The notes under the pieces are model-generated. The model made no database searches. It was given only the letters and a program-made list of their open reading frames with translations, and was not told the origin of the DNA. From Numida meleagris (taxonomy: Eukaryota > Chordata > Aves > Galliformes > Numididae), in contig NC_034414.1 in NCBI RefSeq assembly GCF_002078875.1, positions 7,549,993 to 7,613,992 on the forward strand: a stretch of 64,000 nt of DNA, written 5' to 3'. Positions 46,206 to 59,100 of this stretch are shown piece after piece (the stretch's first letter is position 1; every line of letters starts with the position of its first letter). The translations under genes and the position numbers were made by a program.

Positions 46206-47353
46206 TCTAAGGAGTCTGGTAAGCCACTCAGCACTTCCAGTTATTTTTTCATATCACACAAAATGTTTTAGCTATTTTCCAGCTACATGGAAAACAAGAT
46301 ACTCGCAACACACATTCTGTAAAGAAACTATGAAATATTTAAAAACTAAAGGCTTGGTTCTATTTTCACTTAGTGCTCATAAAACCAATAAAATCAGATC
46401 AGTTAACAACCCACAGTTTTATTAGAGGATGGTACAATTAAAACTAATTAAAATTAAATTTAATTCCTTTAGGATTTCTATATTGACAGGCTGTAATATT
46501 ACATTGGAACAGTGATTTTTTTTTTCACATTTAATCTTGTAAATACACTGGTTCTTAATCTGACATTATTAATTCTTAAACAGTCAGAACTTGCCATTGA
46601 TTTCACACTGATTCCATTAGGCATTTGGAGTAAGGCTTACGAGGTTAAGCATGTCATAGATTGTACTTCCCCTCAACATTACAGGTGTCTGTACTCCTGA
46701 CAGTGTATTAAAGTAATATGCTTTCGAGGTTATGATTGGCTTCATGCAGGAGCTGTCTTGTAAAGCAAAAGAGCAGTGAGTCTTGTATGTTCACAGTAAG
46801 CTTTGATTTCTCCATTGTCTACAGATGAATGTTAATTAAGTAGTCTATTACTATTGCATTGCTGCACAATAATGTTAGAGAAACAATCTTTTTGTTTAAA
46901 GAGAAGATATATGCTATTTTAAAAACAGCAAAGTCAGACTATTTCTGAGGCTTGCTGGTGTATCAGCCAGTAGATATGCCTGGTGTGCTGTATATTGGAA
47001 AGCTGGGAGGACTATGTCCTGTTATTGGTTCATGTAGAAAGCCAGGAAGTACTTAGGGAAGGTTTCCCTCTTGTTCTGAGTTGTTCTGAGTTCCAGGAGT
47101 TATTCAACCGAGGACATGAATCACAAAATAGACTACAAGGGAGTTTCTGACTGTAGCGTGAAAGCATCAAATACATTTTAAAGACTGAATAGTCAAGCAA
47201 TTTGATACTTTCGTTCTGCTGCAGATCCTTCTTAGCGAATAGTAACTTTGGGAATATTTGAAAATGCAAAGTCTTAATTCATGGCTGTCCTATGTTTTGG
47301 CTTGCCTAGGCTGCACTGAGTGAAAAATAATTGTCTTGAGCCTCGTATATGTA

Positions 47354-47935
47354 GGTTACTCCAAAAGTAATGACTTCTATTTGTTTCCATGGAAATGACA
47401 ACAGATGCAAAGAGCACAATGACACTGTTTGATAGAGCAAATTCTCAGCTACAAAACACTATTTTTCCACGTAGTCGCTACCATTAGATATGTATTTTTG
47501 CCAGCGATGAACAAGGGCCTCCATGCTGTGGTTGTAAAAACCTGTACCAGCAGAGGTGACCCGCTGTCATGACTGAAACACACCTCCCACTATCTCACGG
47601 TGCTCACATCCGCTGATTGGTCTCTACAAACGTTCAGCAAGTGTCAGCAAATGTCAGTGGGGGCCATTTTTTCTGCATGGAAGAATTCAGTTCCACACCT
47701 TTGCTTTATACCCACTTCTGTGTCAGCTGCCATTTTGTCAGACTGCCTCTCTGCTGCCATCTGTCACACGGCAACAACGTGTAATGGGATACTGATGGGA
47801 AGGCTCCACCTCTACTGCCATCCCGTCAACATCTGCCTCTGATGTCATGGAGCAGTGTGATGGCGTGGGGGGTAATTGCAGTGTGCACTGTGCTGGGCTG
47901 GGGGTGGGGCATGGCCGTGAGTTGGACACGCCTGT
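47354..47935 (-). mobile_element. Internally deleted mariner-like element with hAT-like end (Charlie-Galluhop type)
   Basis: After a TA dinucleotide at 47352-47353, the terminus GGTTACTCCAAAAGTAATGA is a mariner-type inverted-repeat end. The adjacent minus-strand frame reads ALVHRWQKYISNGSDYVEK, the C terminus of a mariner transposase. About 100 bp further right, the same strand reads EFFHAEKMAPTDIC and, after a stop, DQSADVSTVR, the N-terminal helix-turn-helix. The catalytic middle is deleted. Right of about 47.83 kb the sequence resembles a hAT end (GAGTTGGACACGCCTG) and no matching mariner TIR is found. Stops make it inert. The name is from memory of chicken repeats. Confidence 0.6.
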
Positions 47936-48232
47936 CTTAATGCATGAAATGTGAAGTTTATAGAAGAGATGATATCTTACTCATCGGCTGCTCTATTTTA
48001 AGCCCTGCTCAGCATAGGAACTTTGATTTTGTGATCTATTTGGACAGCAGCTGGCGCATTATAATGGGATGTTAGCTGGCATCTTTACAATCTAAAGGAT
48101 ACTTAACTGTACTTTGCTGTAAAATCTATTCTCGTCGTTGTACTCAGTCACTTGTATTCTTTCTTAGTGTGTTTTTTTTTCTCATATAAATTTTCTGCCC
48201 ATTTCATGTTAAAATAAAGGCCACTGTATCAG

Positions 48233-48276
48233 GTTAGTCCATAGCAATTTGAGCATTGAAGTTAGTCCATAGTAAT
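48233..48276 (+). repeat. Short tandem duplication, 28-bp period
   Basis: GTTAGTCCATAGCAAT (48233-48248) recurs as GTTAGTCCATAGTAAT (48261-48276). It is a local duplication with no gene context. Confidence 0.8.
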
Positions 48277-48304
48277 GTTTTGCTATGCTGCGATGAGATC
48301 AAAA

Positions 48305-48335
48305 TACGTGTGTGCGTGTGTGTATATATATATAT
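48305..48335. repeat. (GT)/(AT) microsatellite
   Basis: CGTGTGTGCGTGTGTGTATATATATATATC, a compound dinucleotide repeat in the upstream intergenic DNA. Confidence 0.9.
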
Positions 48336-51300
48336 CACAGCAAATGACATTAAATGGATGTGGCATTTCAGTGCCTGAAAAAGGCAACAAAAATGAATCC
48401 ATAGTAACATATGCTGGGGATAAATTCCAGAGACTAGAGCAAATAACAGAGAAGACTGTATATATTAATTATATACACAGATAAGCTATAGATAGGAGGT
48501 GGAGCTATTTGGAAATATTTACACTGCCTAAATATCAAATGGATGCCAAGCTGCAACCTAATTCCACAATCTAGCAATTATACAAATAAATTGCAAATTG
48601 CCATAAAATTCTAGAACAACTTCTATCCATTCACATAGAGGGAAGTCAGTTTTTGTGCATGTTAAATCCCGGTCATCTATAAAAAATGACAAAGTGTTGA
48701 TGACAGAGAATAAAGATTGGTGAGGAGAAAGGACAAAATATGGGCACTGGCTGGATGTGGCAGGCATTGGATTCTTGCACCAAATACGAAGTGAAGCTAC
48801 ATGTCCAGACAGTTTACAGCGCTTTTCCCTCCCCTCCCTCATCTTTATGGGCCATCCCTGGGCTCCACCACCTTGAGCCCTGATACAGTCACTTGACTTG
48901 CATGCTCAAGAGCAATACACTAGTGTATATGAAGAGTGGGAACTGAAGTTGCAGGTACCGGAATGTCATACTGATGAGCGTTGGGTGTTGATGTGGTGTG
49001 GGTAATTTGTCTCTTTTCTCAGTAGAAATATCCCGGCTTGGAAAGGTAGAATTTAATAATAAGATTGCAAGGTACTTTTCCTTGAACATTTTATTTTACT
49101 CACAAGTGAACTGGCATCCATTTTGTTTTGTATATTTCGCTCACCATGCTTGCTGAAACTGTAAGTATCAATGTCACATTAAATAGATTCTCAACAGGAC
49201 TGTTACTGCTGGTTTTAATTGTAGAGATTTAATAAAGGAAGACAGGAGGACTTTAATCTTAACTTCACCGTTAGTGGTAGCTGGGATGTTCTGCATCATA
49301 TGATTCATGCAAGTTGTTAGAGTCACTCATCTCCACATTCATGATGGATTTGCATCAGCCATTAATTTCTCCTGAAGTTACCCAAATTGCAGACCCAGAA
49401 CCATCTGGACTTTCTGATCTTGAAGGGGAGCCCAGAGTTCCAGCCTGATTTTTACTATGCAGACTTCTGAGTCTGCAAATCATACAAAATGAATTTTGCT
49501 ATGCATCTTTCCAGACATACATTTTGGATTTATGGTGTAGCAGTAAATTTGTACCTGAAGCAAAGCTACTACATCTGGTGCAAGTTCCACCCTCTCCAGA
49601 TTCGTTTCAGTGACTTCAGAAACATTATTAGTAATTATACTAATATATATATACTAATGTATATATATTATGTTGCTTGGAGTGGCATGCATTTTAATTA
49701 TTATTGTATTATTATTGTATACAGCACTTCTTTGAAATCCATCTGATTTCCATATCTACCTATGAACCTGAAAAGGACCATTTTTGTAGAATTCTTTCTA
49801 TTGATGTATTTTTTTAATTCTTTGCAAGCAATTTTAAAAATTTTATTGAATTCTGAGAAAAACACCAGTTCTCAGAGAATGAAGAGCAAAGAGATGTTCT
49901 TCAGCGCTGCAAGATCAGAAAGAATATGAATGTAATCTGTTATGCATAACATGCATAGCAAAGACTTATCCATGAACATGTGTTTAGAGATGAGCAAAGT
50001 AGAAAATAGGAGGATTAGTCTGGCTGATAGTCATACTTTCTCAAAGTGAAATCATTCACTTTGTAGGATACCTGATTATCTGACACACCAATGCTTGGAC
50101 CAAAGATTGAGAAGCAGTGCATGAGATTACAGGAGACCAATAACTGAATGACAGGCCAAATTGCAAGACCCAGCAAAATAAAATCCTGCTCAGAGATTCT
50201 TCACATGCATATGCTTCTGCTGCAGGCTCACTGGGTCAGAGAGCTGAACCAAGCTGAGCCTGAGTGTCAAATTTGGCAAGGTACCTAGAACACTCTTCCT
50301 TCTATGAACAGAAATTTTGTCCTAAAAGTCTTCCGTGAGTTTTTTAGAAGCATAATCATTTTCTTAGCTATTTGCTTTTCTACTTCTATTTATTAGTTGG
50401 TCTTTTAATTAATTCAGACTTGAAATTGGAAGTAGTAGCTTGGGGTAGCCAACTGTTTTAAATTTCCTTAGGTTTGCTCCCATAATACTAATGTTGTGTC
50501 ACACTTAATTATGTTGATGGTATAACGTAGCATTCTGTTTTTCCTACATAATTCTTTTAATTTTGTCTTGGAAAATGCGAAGCCTGTTATAAATAGGAGC
50601 TATGCCATCTGTAGTAAAATTTTTATTTTAATGTAATATAACTGCTCTAAGTACAGTTTCAACGTGCTCTCTTTACTCTACATTTTAATGACTGCTCCCT
50701 AACATTTTGTTTATGGTCTAGTATCAGCGGTTGGTTACACGACTTCAAAATCTTCATGGAAAAAAAAATAAAAGAGCATACACTGCATGGCATAAGAAGG
50801 TCAAGCATGAAAAGATTAGTGAAGGTGTATATATGTACCCATTACAGCATACATTTTGCTGTAGGCATGAATCAAATGTGTGCTTTTCACAGATCTGACC
50901 TACAGCTCATTATGTTATTTGAAAGACTCTCCTAAATGATTTTTGGATCAGACTTCTGAATGAAAAAAGGAAACGTTCTTTTGTGGTGTTTTTTTTTCCG
51001 GGTTTTTGTGTGTTGCCATCATGAATTGGATGCAAAGCTATTGTTCAAGCTGAAATCATTATCTCTAACTATACAGATCAAATTATTAGTCAGTAATGAA
51101 GTGCAGTCCACAAAGGAGCGAAACTATTGACAGTGTTCCTAGCTTGTCAGTGCACAATTAGGCTCCTTTTGTGTTTCAGTTGTGCATACCTATTTACAGA
51201 GCAAATATTCATTACCCATGCTAAAAGTTAAGAGAACAATCTCATACTTAGGACAGAGAAGAAGAGCATAAGAGACTTACCACAAACTCATTAAGTTACT

Positions 51301-53276
51301 TTAGAAGACATCCTTTATTTTCAAGGTAAATTATTTACTTCAACATTTATGGATCTATATCTCCAACTTTTTAATTTTAATTACCTGGAGATAATATTAC
51401 TTTACTTAGGGCTTTGCTTCAAAGTGTCTGTTAAAATAGTTTTAGTCACTCAAGATTCTCCACTGAAATATGAGATAAAAATACAAATAACTCTCATGGG
51501 TTTTTTTTGCCAGAGTGCTGTTGTGGTACACCTAGTTATTTTAGATACTAGCTTGAAGTTCAGGGGATGAGTGGCTAAAATGCCACAAATAATCAGTTAA
51601 GATAATTAGTAATTATATAAATTATCTGATATGGGGTTTATACTAATATGAAGACTTCTATTTTTTGGCCTCTGTTCAAACATTTCTGCATATTGTATTT
51701 GGTATTTCTCATGAATATTGAATTGGTGAGTTCCCAAGTACGACTCAAAAAAATCATTAATCACATGAAAAATGGAAATATGAACTGCAGCCAGTACTCA
51801 CTTGGAACACTAGAAATGCATCCTTCTATAAATTATATCTCCTGTTATCCCATGGAGTCCATCTGGATTTTGTAATAAACTGCATTTTTGTGTAATATTT
51901 CTAATATATTACTAGTATTGCAGTGATTAGTATAATGCAGTAGTAACTCTCACTGGGAGTGGGATCTTCTATGCCACATCCTGTATCAGTAAAATAGACA
52001 AAAAGGCAATATTTTTTCAAGTGTTTAAGTAGGATAGGAATCCATTTGAATTTCGAAAATTATTCAAGTATTTAGAAACCATTCTTTTATTGAAAGGCAA
52101 TAGTGTATAGGATTTTATCTCTATAATTCATCTCAAGAGTGCTAGAATGAGATTTCTTCAAATTTAATCTTGGCTCATTATTAAAATGTTATAGTTTAAG
52201 CATAGGCTTTGGAGATTTCTATAGAAGTAATAATGGAATTTAAAATAATTACTGTAGTTTAAATGTACTCTTAACTGAACATATCTGTTCCAAAAACTGA
52301 ACAAGAAATTGCAAGATAACGTCCAGACAGTATCTTCACTTTTCATTTCATTAACCTGATGTTGCATTTAAAATTATGGTAAATGGGGAAAACAGGTGGT
52401 AGTGCGGTGGAACAGCAAGCCATAGATGTCAGAAACAGTGAAGGCGTTCTTCACTAATTCAGCTAACACAGGCCCAGAGGATTTCTTTACTTTTGGTGCG
52501 CAATTAGTCTCAATCGTTATATGTTGTGTCTGGAATCACAGTGCTGTGTCTGAGATTCCCTGTATCTTGGCTAAAACACTAATTTTATTCAAGTGTAACT
52601 ACCAGTAAAATGATGTTTCAGCTGTTTACAACCCTGGGCATTACAGTCATGCTGACAGAAGTCTACAATACATTTATGACCTAAACGTCTGTGTGTTTTT
52701 TCTGTAGAAAACAAAAAGACAACTGGGCAAAGAAGATAGGGGGGAAAAAAACGTTTGTCCTAAAAGTTTGCAAAATCAATCTATCATTCTTTTCTTGGTC
52801 CTGAAAAAGTGAAGATGACATATCTTACATCTCATGAAGAGTCCTAAAGACCTACAGAAAGGAAGGGGTGAAATAGATTTTCTTTAAGGATGTTAAGTCT
52901 TATGGATGCATATGCCTTCACTGCATAGTTTTAAAGCTTATGTACAGGTCTTTGCTGAGCACATTCGAAGAAGCGTGGTATTACTATTTTGATTATCTGG
53001 GCATGCAAATTACTGTGCTTCAGGAGACGCATTCCTGGCTTGGATGTGTTTGGCCTCCCTGGAGCCAGCAGCAGAAGTGAAGGAGATTTCTAATTCTGAT
53101 AGCTGCAAGTCAAAAAGAGAGGCAAGGAAGGAGGTCTGGATTAATTTGTCCACCGTATCTCAGGTTTTGAGAGTGAGATAGTATCTGTTTGGCCACATTG
53201 GGTAAGGTTAGCACTGATCACTGTGACACATTTTGGCTTTTTTGAGTCACAGCATACCTGTGTAATGTAAGTAATG

Positions 53277-53312
53277 TGTACATATATATATATATTACTA
53301 TATATACATAAT
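53277..53312. repeat. (TA)n microsatellite
   Basis: TGTACATATATATATATATT followed by ACTATATATACATAAT. Smaller AT runs occur at 49640-49670, 54171-54185 and 55960-55980. Confidence 0.9.
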
Positions 53313-54916
53313 TGTATTTTCCCAGTAGATGTAATTTATCCAGATGCCTTTCCAGAAAAAAAATTCTACTGCTGTTGGTCATAGTTTCCTAATTATAGCA
53401 AAGAATATATGCCTTCCTATTTTTTTTAAAGGCGTCTCTTTTAGAGGATGCATATGTTTAAGGATTGTGATTGTGGCTGTTTAAATAATGTTTTTTGTCT
53501 TTGGCCGGTCACTGAGACAGTGGTTAAACATGCATGCCTTATTTTTACAAGTTTGATCAATAAATCATCAGCTGAGTGATTGTTTGCCTTGAATACTGTT
53601 GAAGTTGAGGCTTTCTGCTGATGATGAGAAAACATTCTTGATGATGCTAATGCAAGTTACTCAGATGTCACTGGCCATTGGCTGTATGATCTCCACAAAT
53701 ACAATGTTAGTCTAAGAAAACCCTTCTTCAGCTGGGCTTTTTTTAGTCTTTTCATGCGTATTCTTACAGTTCCTATTCACATAGTAACCATTTTAACCTT
53801 ATTTTGTTCTGCTTTTAGACTAGTTTAGTTTCACTGGGTGCTTTAAAAGCTACCTTTGAAGGTATTTCCCTTTACTTACAGTGAGAATCCATATTAAGTA
53901 CTGTATGCTTTTAAGCATTCCAAAGGCTTTGTGGGCTTCACTTTCTGTATTGTTAATGCAGTTGATACAGATTCAGCTAGCTTTCATGTCTAGCAAATTC
54001 ATCATACATATATTTTCTGTCTCTCAGCACCTCTGCTAGCTTGATGTTGGTCTCTGACTAGCTCTTTGTATTTCCATGGTTACTAGTACTCAGTCACAAG
54101 GGTTTTGTTAACCCTCAAAGGTAGAGTGATTGTATTTTTTTTATGTAAGAAGCACAAAAATAACAAATTAAAATATATATATATAACGAAATATCATCTT
54201 TAGCACTACAATATAAATTTTAAAAGTTAATTTTCAGTAATTCAGAAAGTGCCTAAGTCTTCTGCAACCATTAGAACTATGTCACATTTTTTGTACTGGT
54301 GGGTTTCAGTTTGAGAACCTGAAGGGTCGTTTTTTTTTTTCCATCTTAATATTGACTTAAATCTGAGATAGATTTTGAAGGCAGTGGATTTAAAGTAAAA
54401 GTAAACAGTTCATGTTCAGAACTATCCTATAATAAAGTAGTCACGAGAAAGCATTATTATTAGTGTGCGTACTATTGTTTGTTTTCAAAGATATGAAAAA
54501 TGGTGGTAAAGAAGCACACTTACTTGCCAGAGAACACATCAGAATCAGACTAAGAATTCCAGATCTCAAAATATTATATTACTTCCTTACAAAATACTGA
54601 CAGGGAGCACTTTCTAACTTTCACATCTCTGGTCAAAACCTGGATTCTTCACAATAAAGTGGAGAGAGTTGCATCATCTATGAATGGATAAGAGATATCC
54701 TATTTCCCTTAAAAGGAGAAGGCATCTGGGAAGAGCAGGGTTTTCCTGAGACACTTTCTTTAGATAAGATTAGAGTAGTAGCAAGTTCTAGTATTTTTAT
54801 GAAGTTGTCATTTATTATATTCTCTTGTGATGCAGGGCTGTGTTCCAAGGAAAGTTTTCAGGATCTTCCTTGGACAGAGCAGTTAGTGAGTAGCTTGGGG
54901 TAGAGAAGTGAGGTAT

Positions 54917-56143
54917 TGTCTTAGTTTCAGCTGGAATTGAATTGTTTTCTTCAGAGTGTCTTGTATGATGGTTTTGGTTCTAGGAGAAAAATAGTGTTGA
55001 TAACACACCAATGTTTATAGCTACTGCTAAGTAGTGTTGCACAGAGCTGAGGCCGTTTGCAGCAACGGGCCCAGGGAGCTGGGAGGGAACAGAATTAGGA
55101 CAGCGGACTTAAGGTGGCCAAAAGGAAATTTCATACCATATGACATCATACAGGAGTTCTGAAAGCGGTGGGAGTTCATCTTTTTCTCTCTTCTGCTGTT
55201 CGAGGGGCTAGCTGAGCATTTGTCGGGGGGTGGTGAACAATTGCTTGTACTGTATAGTGACGTCCAGAATCAGACTCTATAACCCACGTAAGGTTATAAG
55301 GCAGTTATGTTTATTCAGCGCTGGGTGCAAGGGGGATCGCTCCTCATAGCTTGCACACCAGATGACAAGAAAGGCAGATATTTAAAGAACAAGTGGCTTA
55401 CATATGCATTAGATTTCCAAGAAAAGGTCGGGTTATTACAATGAGTTCCCTCCCCCAGGTCCCTGTCCTGTTACACATGCATGGTATTTCCTCAGTGGTC
55501 GTTCGGTGGTCTTTTTCTGATGAAAGGTCGCAGTGTCCATTGCTGTGTTGTCCTGACCTGGATCGAGTTGGAAGATGCTGACTAGCTCTAGCCAGCCGTC
55601 TTATTGTCTGCAACTCTGTCCACCAATCCGCTGCTTCCTTTCGTGTTAATTCTTGTGGTGTACTGTTCTAGCTGATAGCCTTGCATTCCAGAGATAGGGC
55701 AGCTATCAGTTTTATTTGGAGAAATAGGAGACCTGCTGTCTGTAGAATAACTGCTTACATACAAAAAAAGCATCTGAAATCAGGGACCTCTCAGGAGGAG
55801 CCATCCCCCTAACTGTTTCACCTAGTACTGTATACCACTGTCTTTTACAAGGGCTACATGCCCCAGACTTCATCTATCTTTTCAGCACAAAAATTTCATT
55901 TTGCAAACCTAAGCTACTCACTAAGCTTTCACCTATTCAATTGCACTTGCCATATACATTCATATATACATATATATACGACCATAACTATTGTCCTTTT
56001 CCTTTTCTCTATCTTAGTAAACAGTTCTATCTCATCCCATGAGTTGTACTTTTTTCCTGCTTCTCTCCCACATCTAACTGGGAAGGGGAGAGTGAGCAAA
56101 TGACTGTGTGGTGCAGAGCCACCGACTGGGTTGAATCACAGCA
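54917..56143 (+). mobile_element. Solo LTR of an avian ERV-L-like retrovirus, interrupted
   Basis: The left part (TGTCTTAGTTTCAGCTGG, then AGTGTTGATAACACACCAATG, CATACCATATGACATCAT) and the right part (TATCTTAGTAAACAG, TCCCATGAGTTGTAC, a G-rich GGAAGGGGAGAGTGAGC, ending GGGTTGAATCACAGCA) match the order of a familiar bird LTR with TG...CA ends. The flanks are GGTAT (54912-54916) and GGTAC (56144-56148), a near-perfect 5-bp target duplication. No internal gag or pol remnant is present, so it is a solo LTR. A second LTR lies inside it in the opposite direction. Confidence 0.75.
55258..55803 (-). mobile_element. Second LTR, nested in the ERV-L-like LTR
   Basis: Read on the minus strand, the segment ends TTGCACCCAGCGCTGAATAAA, then a U5-like AGAGTCTGATTCTGGACGTCA. 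The AATAAA polyadenylation signal, the R-U5-like run and the terminal CA fit a retroviral LTR 3' end. A purine run, AGGGGGA, precedes TGGCTCC on this strand at 55803, so the 5' edge is probably there with a scrap of polypurine tract. A 10-bp direct repeat, GTACTGTATA, occurs on both sides (55247-55256 and 55825-55834). The family is not named. Confidence 0.55.
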
Positions 56144-59100
56144 GGTACAAATGATAAAACAAAGCCAGAGAAATGTGTAATAGGAAGAAAAAACCTTGTG
56201 TACTAAGAAGATTTTGCACGGTGATAGAAGCATTAATTGGAATTGCATTAGGTGACCCTTTTAAATAGTGGAACAAAGCTCTATCAGGGTAAAAGAATGA
56301 GATTTTAACGTCACCTGTATAGAGTTATTTCATCAAAACATGCAGCAAAGGCAACAGAATCTTCCTAACTGACGAGGAGAGGACATTCCTTTTCCTTTCT
56401 TTTGGAGAATTTAATTTTAAATGGAGATATTAAAATTGTGGAATCACCAAATCTATAGAGGCATAAGCTTCTATGGTCATCATATCAAACCATAAAATAA
56501 TGAGTTGTTTCACTATTCATAGTATCACAGCAAGATGCATAGGCATGCCAGTAATATTCAAATATAGTGTCTGAAAGGTGATAATTGCATGGCTATATAA
56601 TATATCTGAACAGAAACATAGCTTAAGTACACATATCAAGAATTACTGAAAAATGGAATAATTAAACTCCAGTGTGATAATTGTGCTGGCTACTCCACAT
56701 TGGTCAAAAGTGTAACTGTCCTGTATTTACAGTTATTCGATAGTCAGATAAAATGTGTACATCCTTGATGCTGACAGTGATTATTTCTTACATGTGTAGA
56801 ACAATAGCAATTGTGCATAGCCAATCTGACAGTTCTGGTATGAACCATGAAATAAGATTTGTGGATCTGAACCTGATGAGTTTGTGTCAGGATGACAACA
56901 CTGCCAGCAAGTGAAGGAAAGATGAATTAGTGGTAGGGAGAGTAATAGCGGCAAAGAACAGCTTGCCAAGGTGACTTGCAATCAGTGTGTTTGGGATCCA
57001 CTTGTGATTTTAACAGCTTTTTAATTTTAAAATTAAAAAAGACATCAGATGTCAAGAAAAGGCATCTGTTGAATCTTGGGATCGGCTCTGTGCTAGGTTT
57101 AAAGCTCTGCTTACAATTTTGGGTGGATTAGCTTGTTATCAGTAAAACATTGGGTGTTTTTAGCTAAGGGCTGCATGTCTTGAAGTTGGTGGCTGCTACT
57201 CTCTTCATCATAGTCTTCTCTGCTATTAGTGCTCCTAAGGAGAGCTGAAAACGTTTCCTCAGAATTCAGACAGGAAAAAAGCAATCTGGCTCAAACTAGC
57301 TTGTGAGTATATCTGCAAGTACAGCAAAGCAGGATGCCCAGAATGTTCCAATCAGGAATTGCCTAGAAAAAAAACAGAAAGGGAAAGTAGTTGGCAGGTG
57401 TTTTAGCATGGAATCATTCTGACATTCTGTAAATTGGCATGATAAACTCAGATTATAATAGACTATGGTAAAAACCAATTATTCTGCCTCCAGAATGGGA
57501 AAATTACGTTTTTTGGGATTTCAAATGGATTTTGGAAATGAATTCATTCTAAAATTTCTATGCAACAAATCACAGCACTATAATATTCAATTGAAATATT
57601 CTAATATTTAATGACATCAGCATGAAATGCTTCTAAAATTGTTAGCGTTGCTTAGTCCTACAGCTGACTGCAGTACAGCCTGCAAGGATTTTGCAAATCT
57701 GCATATAAAAATATTTTTTTCCCTTCAGAGTGAAAATTTTTACCTCACCTTATCTGGAAAAAGATCTTTGGCCTCTATATAGGAAAGAGCGTTTTCTAAA
57801 AATGTTATCCTCCGGAGATGAACTAGGCAGTACCTTTCTTTATTTTCATCACAGACTATATCCTGACAAATATAAGACAAAGACTGTTTTCATTAAAAGC
57901 AGACAGGTTTTGTCCTTGGGGATGGGGTGTTACAGCTGATCCTTTCGTGAGTGCTCTAGATTGTACTAAGACTCGAAGCTTCTGATTGCTCACAGTCCTT
58001 CAGTCCTTCTTCAGTATAATTCCTGACAATGTTATAAACCTGATCACATGAAAAGCTGTTTTGCAGTTTACAAACATTTTATCAGAGTATTTACATTTTA
58101 AATTTTGGTGACCACAGGGATGTGTGGTGGTTTTTTTTTTTTTACCTGCTTTAATACCTCTTCTTACTTGTCCAGCTCTTCTCAGTGTTTGGAAAGCCAG
58201 TTTCGGAGGTTTTGGCTGCACTTCAGTCATGAAATGTTATCAAGATTCTAAACCTGGCTACAACCCTCTCCTTATGGCTGTGAGAGGCAATGAGCCAGAG
58301 ATGATCTCTTGACGGGGTTGTTTTTGGAGGAGCAGGAACACAAAATAAGGAAATATTTTTTCTTATCGAGAAATTTAAAAAATATGAACTTCTCTCCTGT
58401 TATTCTGCAATATGCTTGCAAGGTTCCGTTAACATTGTTAGTCTGTACAAATGGTATTAAATCATTTAAAACAGGTGACTTTCCATGTTGCTCACGTACG
58501 TTAACAGTGCTTATCCTAGAATTTCACTGTGGATTTCTTATTTGCTAGAGCTCTTTTTGAACTTGCTAGGACTCACTGTGCAAAGCAATCTGCACTGCTT
58601 CGTTATTCATGCAATCTAATTCTCATGGTAAGAGTGGAAAAAAAACTATCCTGGTAGCCAGTTTTATTAAGATTTCTGACTCACGAGGGACATTTTCATG
58701 TTTACATATTGCATTTTTGTCTTTGGGGAGAAGGTTTTTGAAATGCATACAGGAACCATCTTAAAGGAAGTGATCAGGGAAGGTGACGCCATGGCACTGG
58801 GATAAAAGAAAATAGAAGAAATAAAACTTCAGATTGTTAGCCTACCGAAGCTGGAGATATTTGAGCTATCTGAACATGGGGCTGTCTCTTAAAGCTCTCT
58901 TTCTTGACTTTTTATTGAAGTTACACAGAGAAACTTAGGTCAGAGTAAGTGAAAAAAATACATAGGTAGCAAGTACAAAATAAAGTATTATTGAATATAA
59001 TTCTGCAAATAAAGTAAACGGAAAAATAGAATTATAGTTTACTTTTGTTGCATAAATAAATGATTGTTTCTCTTTTGTTTAGAAAGATTCTTTTCTCTTC

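Noticed and set aside
47600..47842. 80-codon plus-strand open frame
   Set aside because: It is antisense to the mariner-like transposase remnant.
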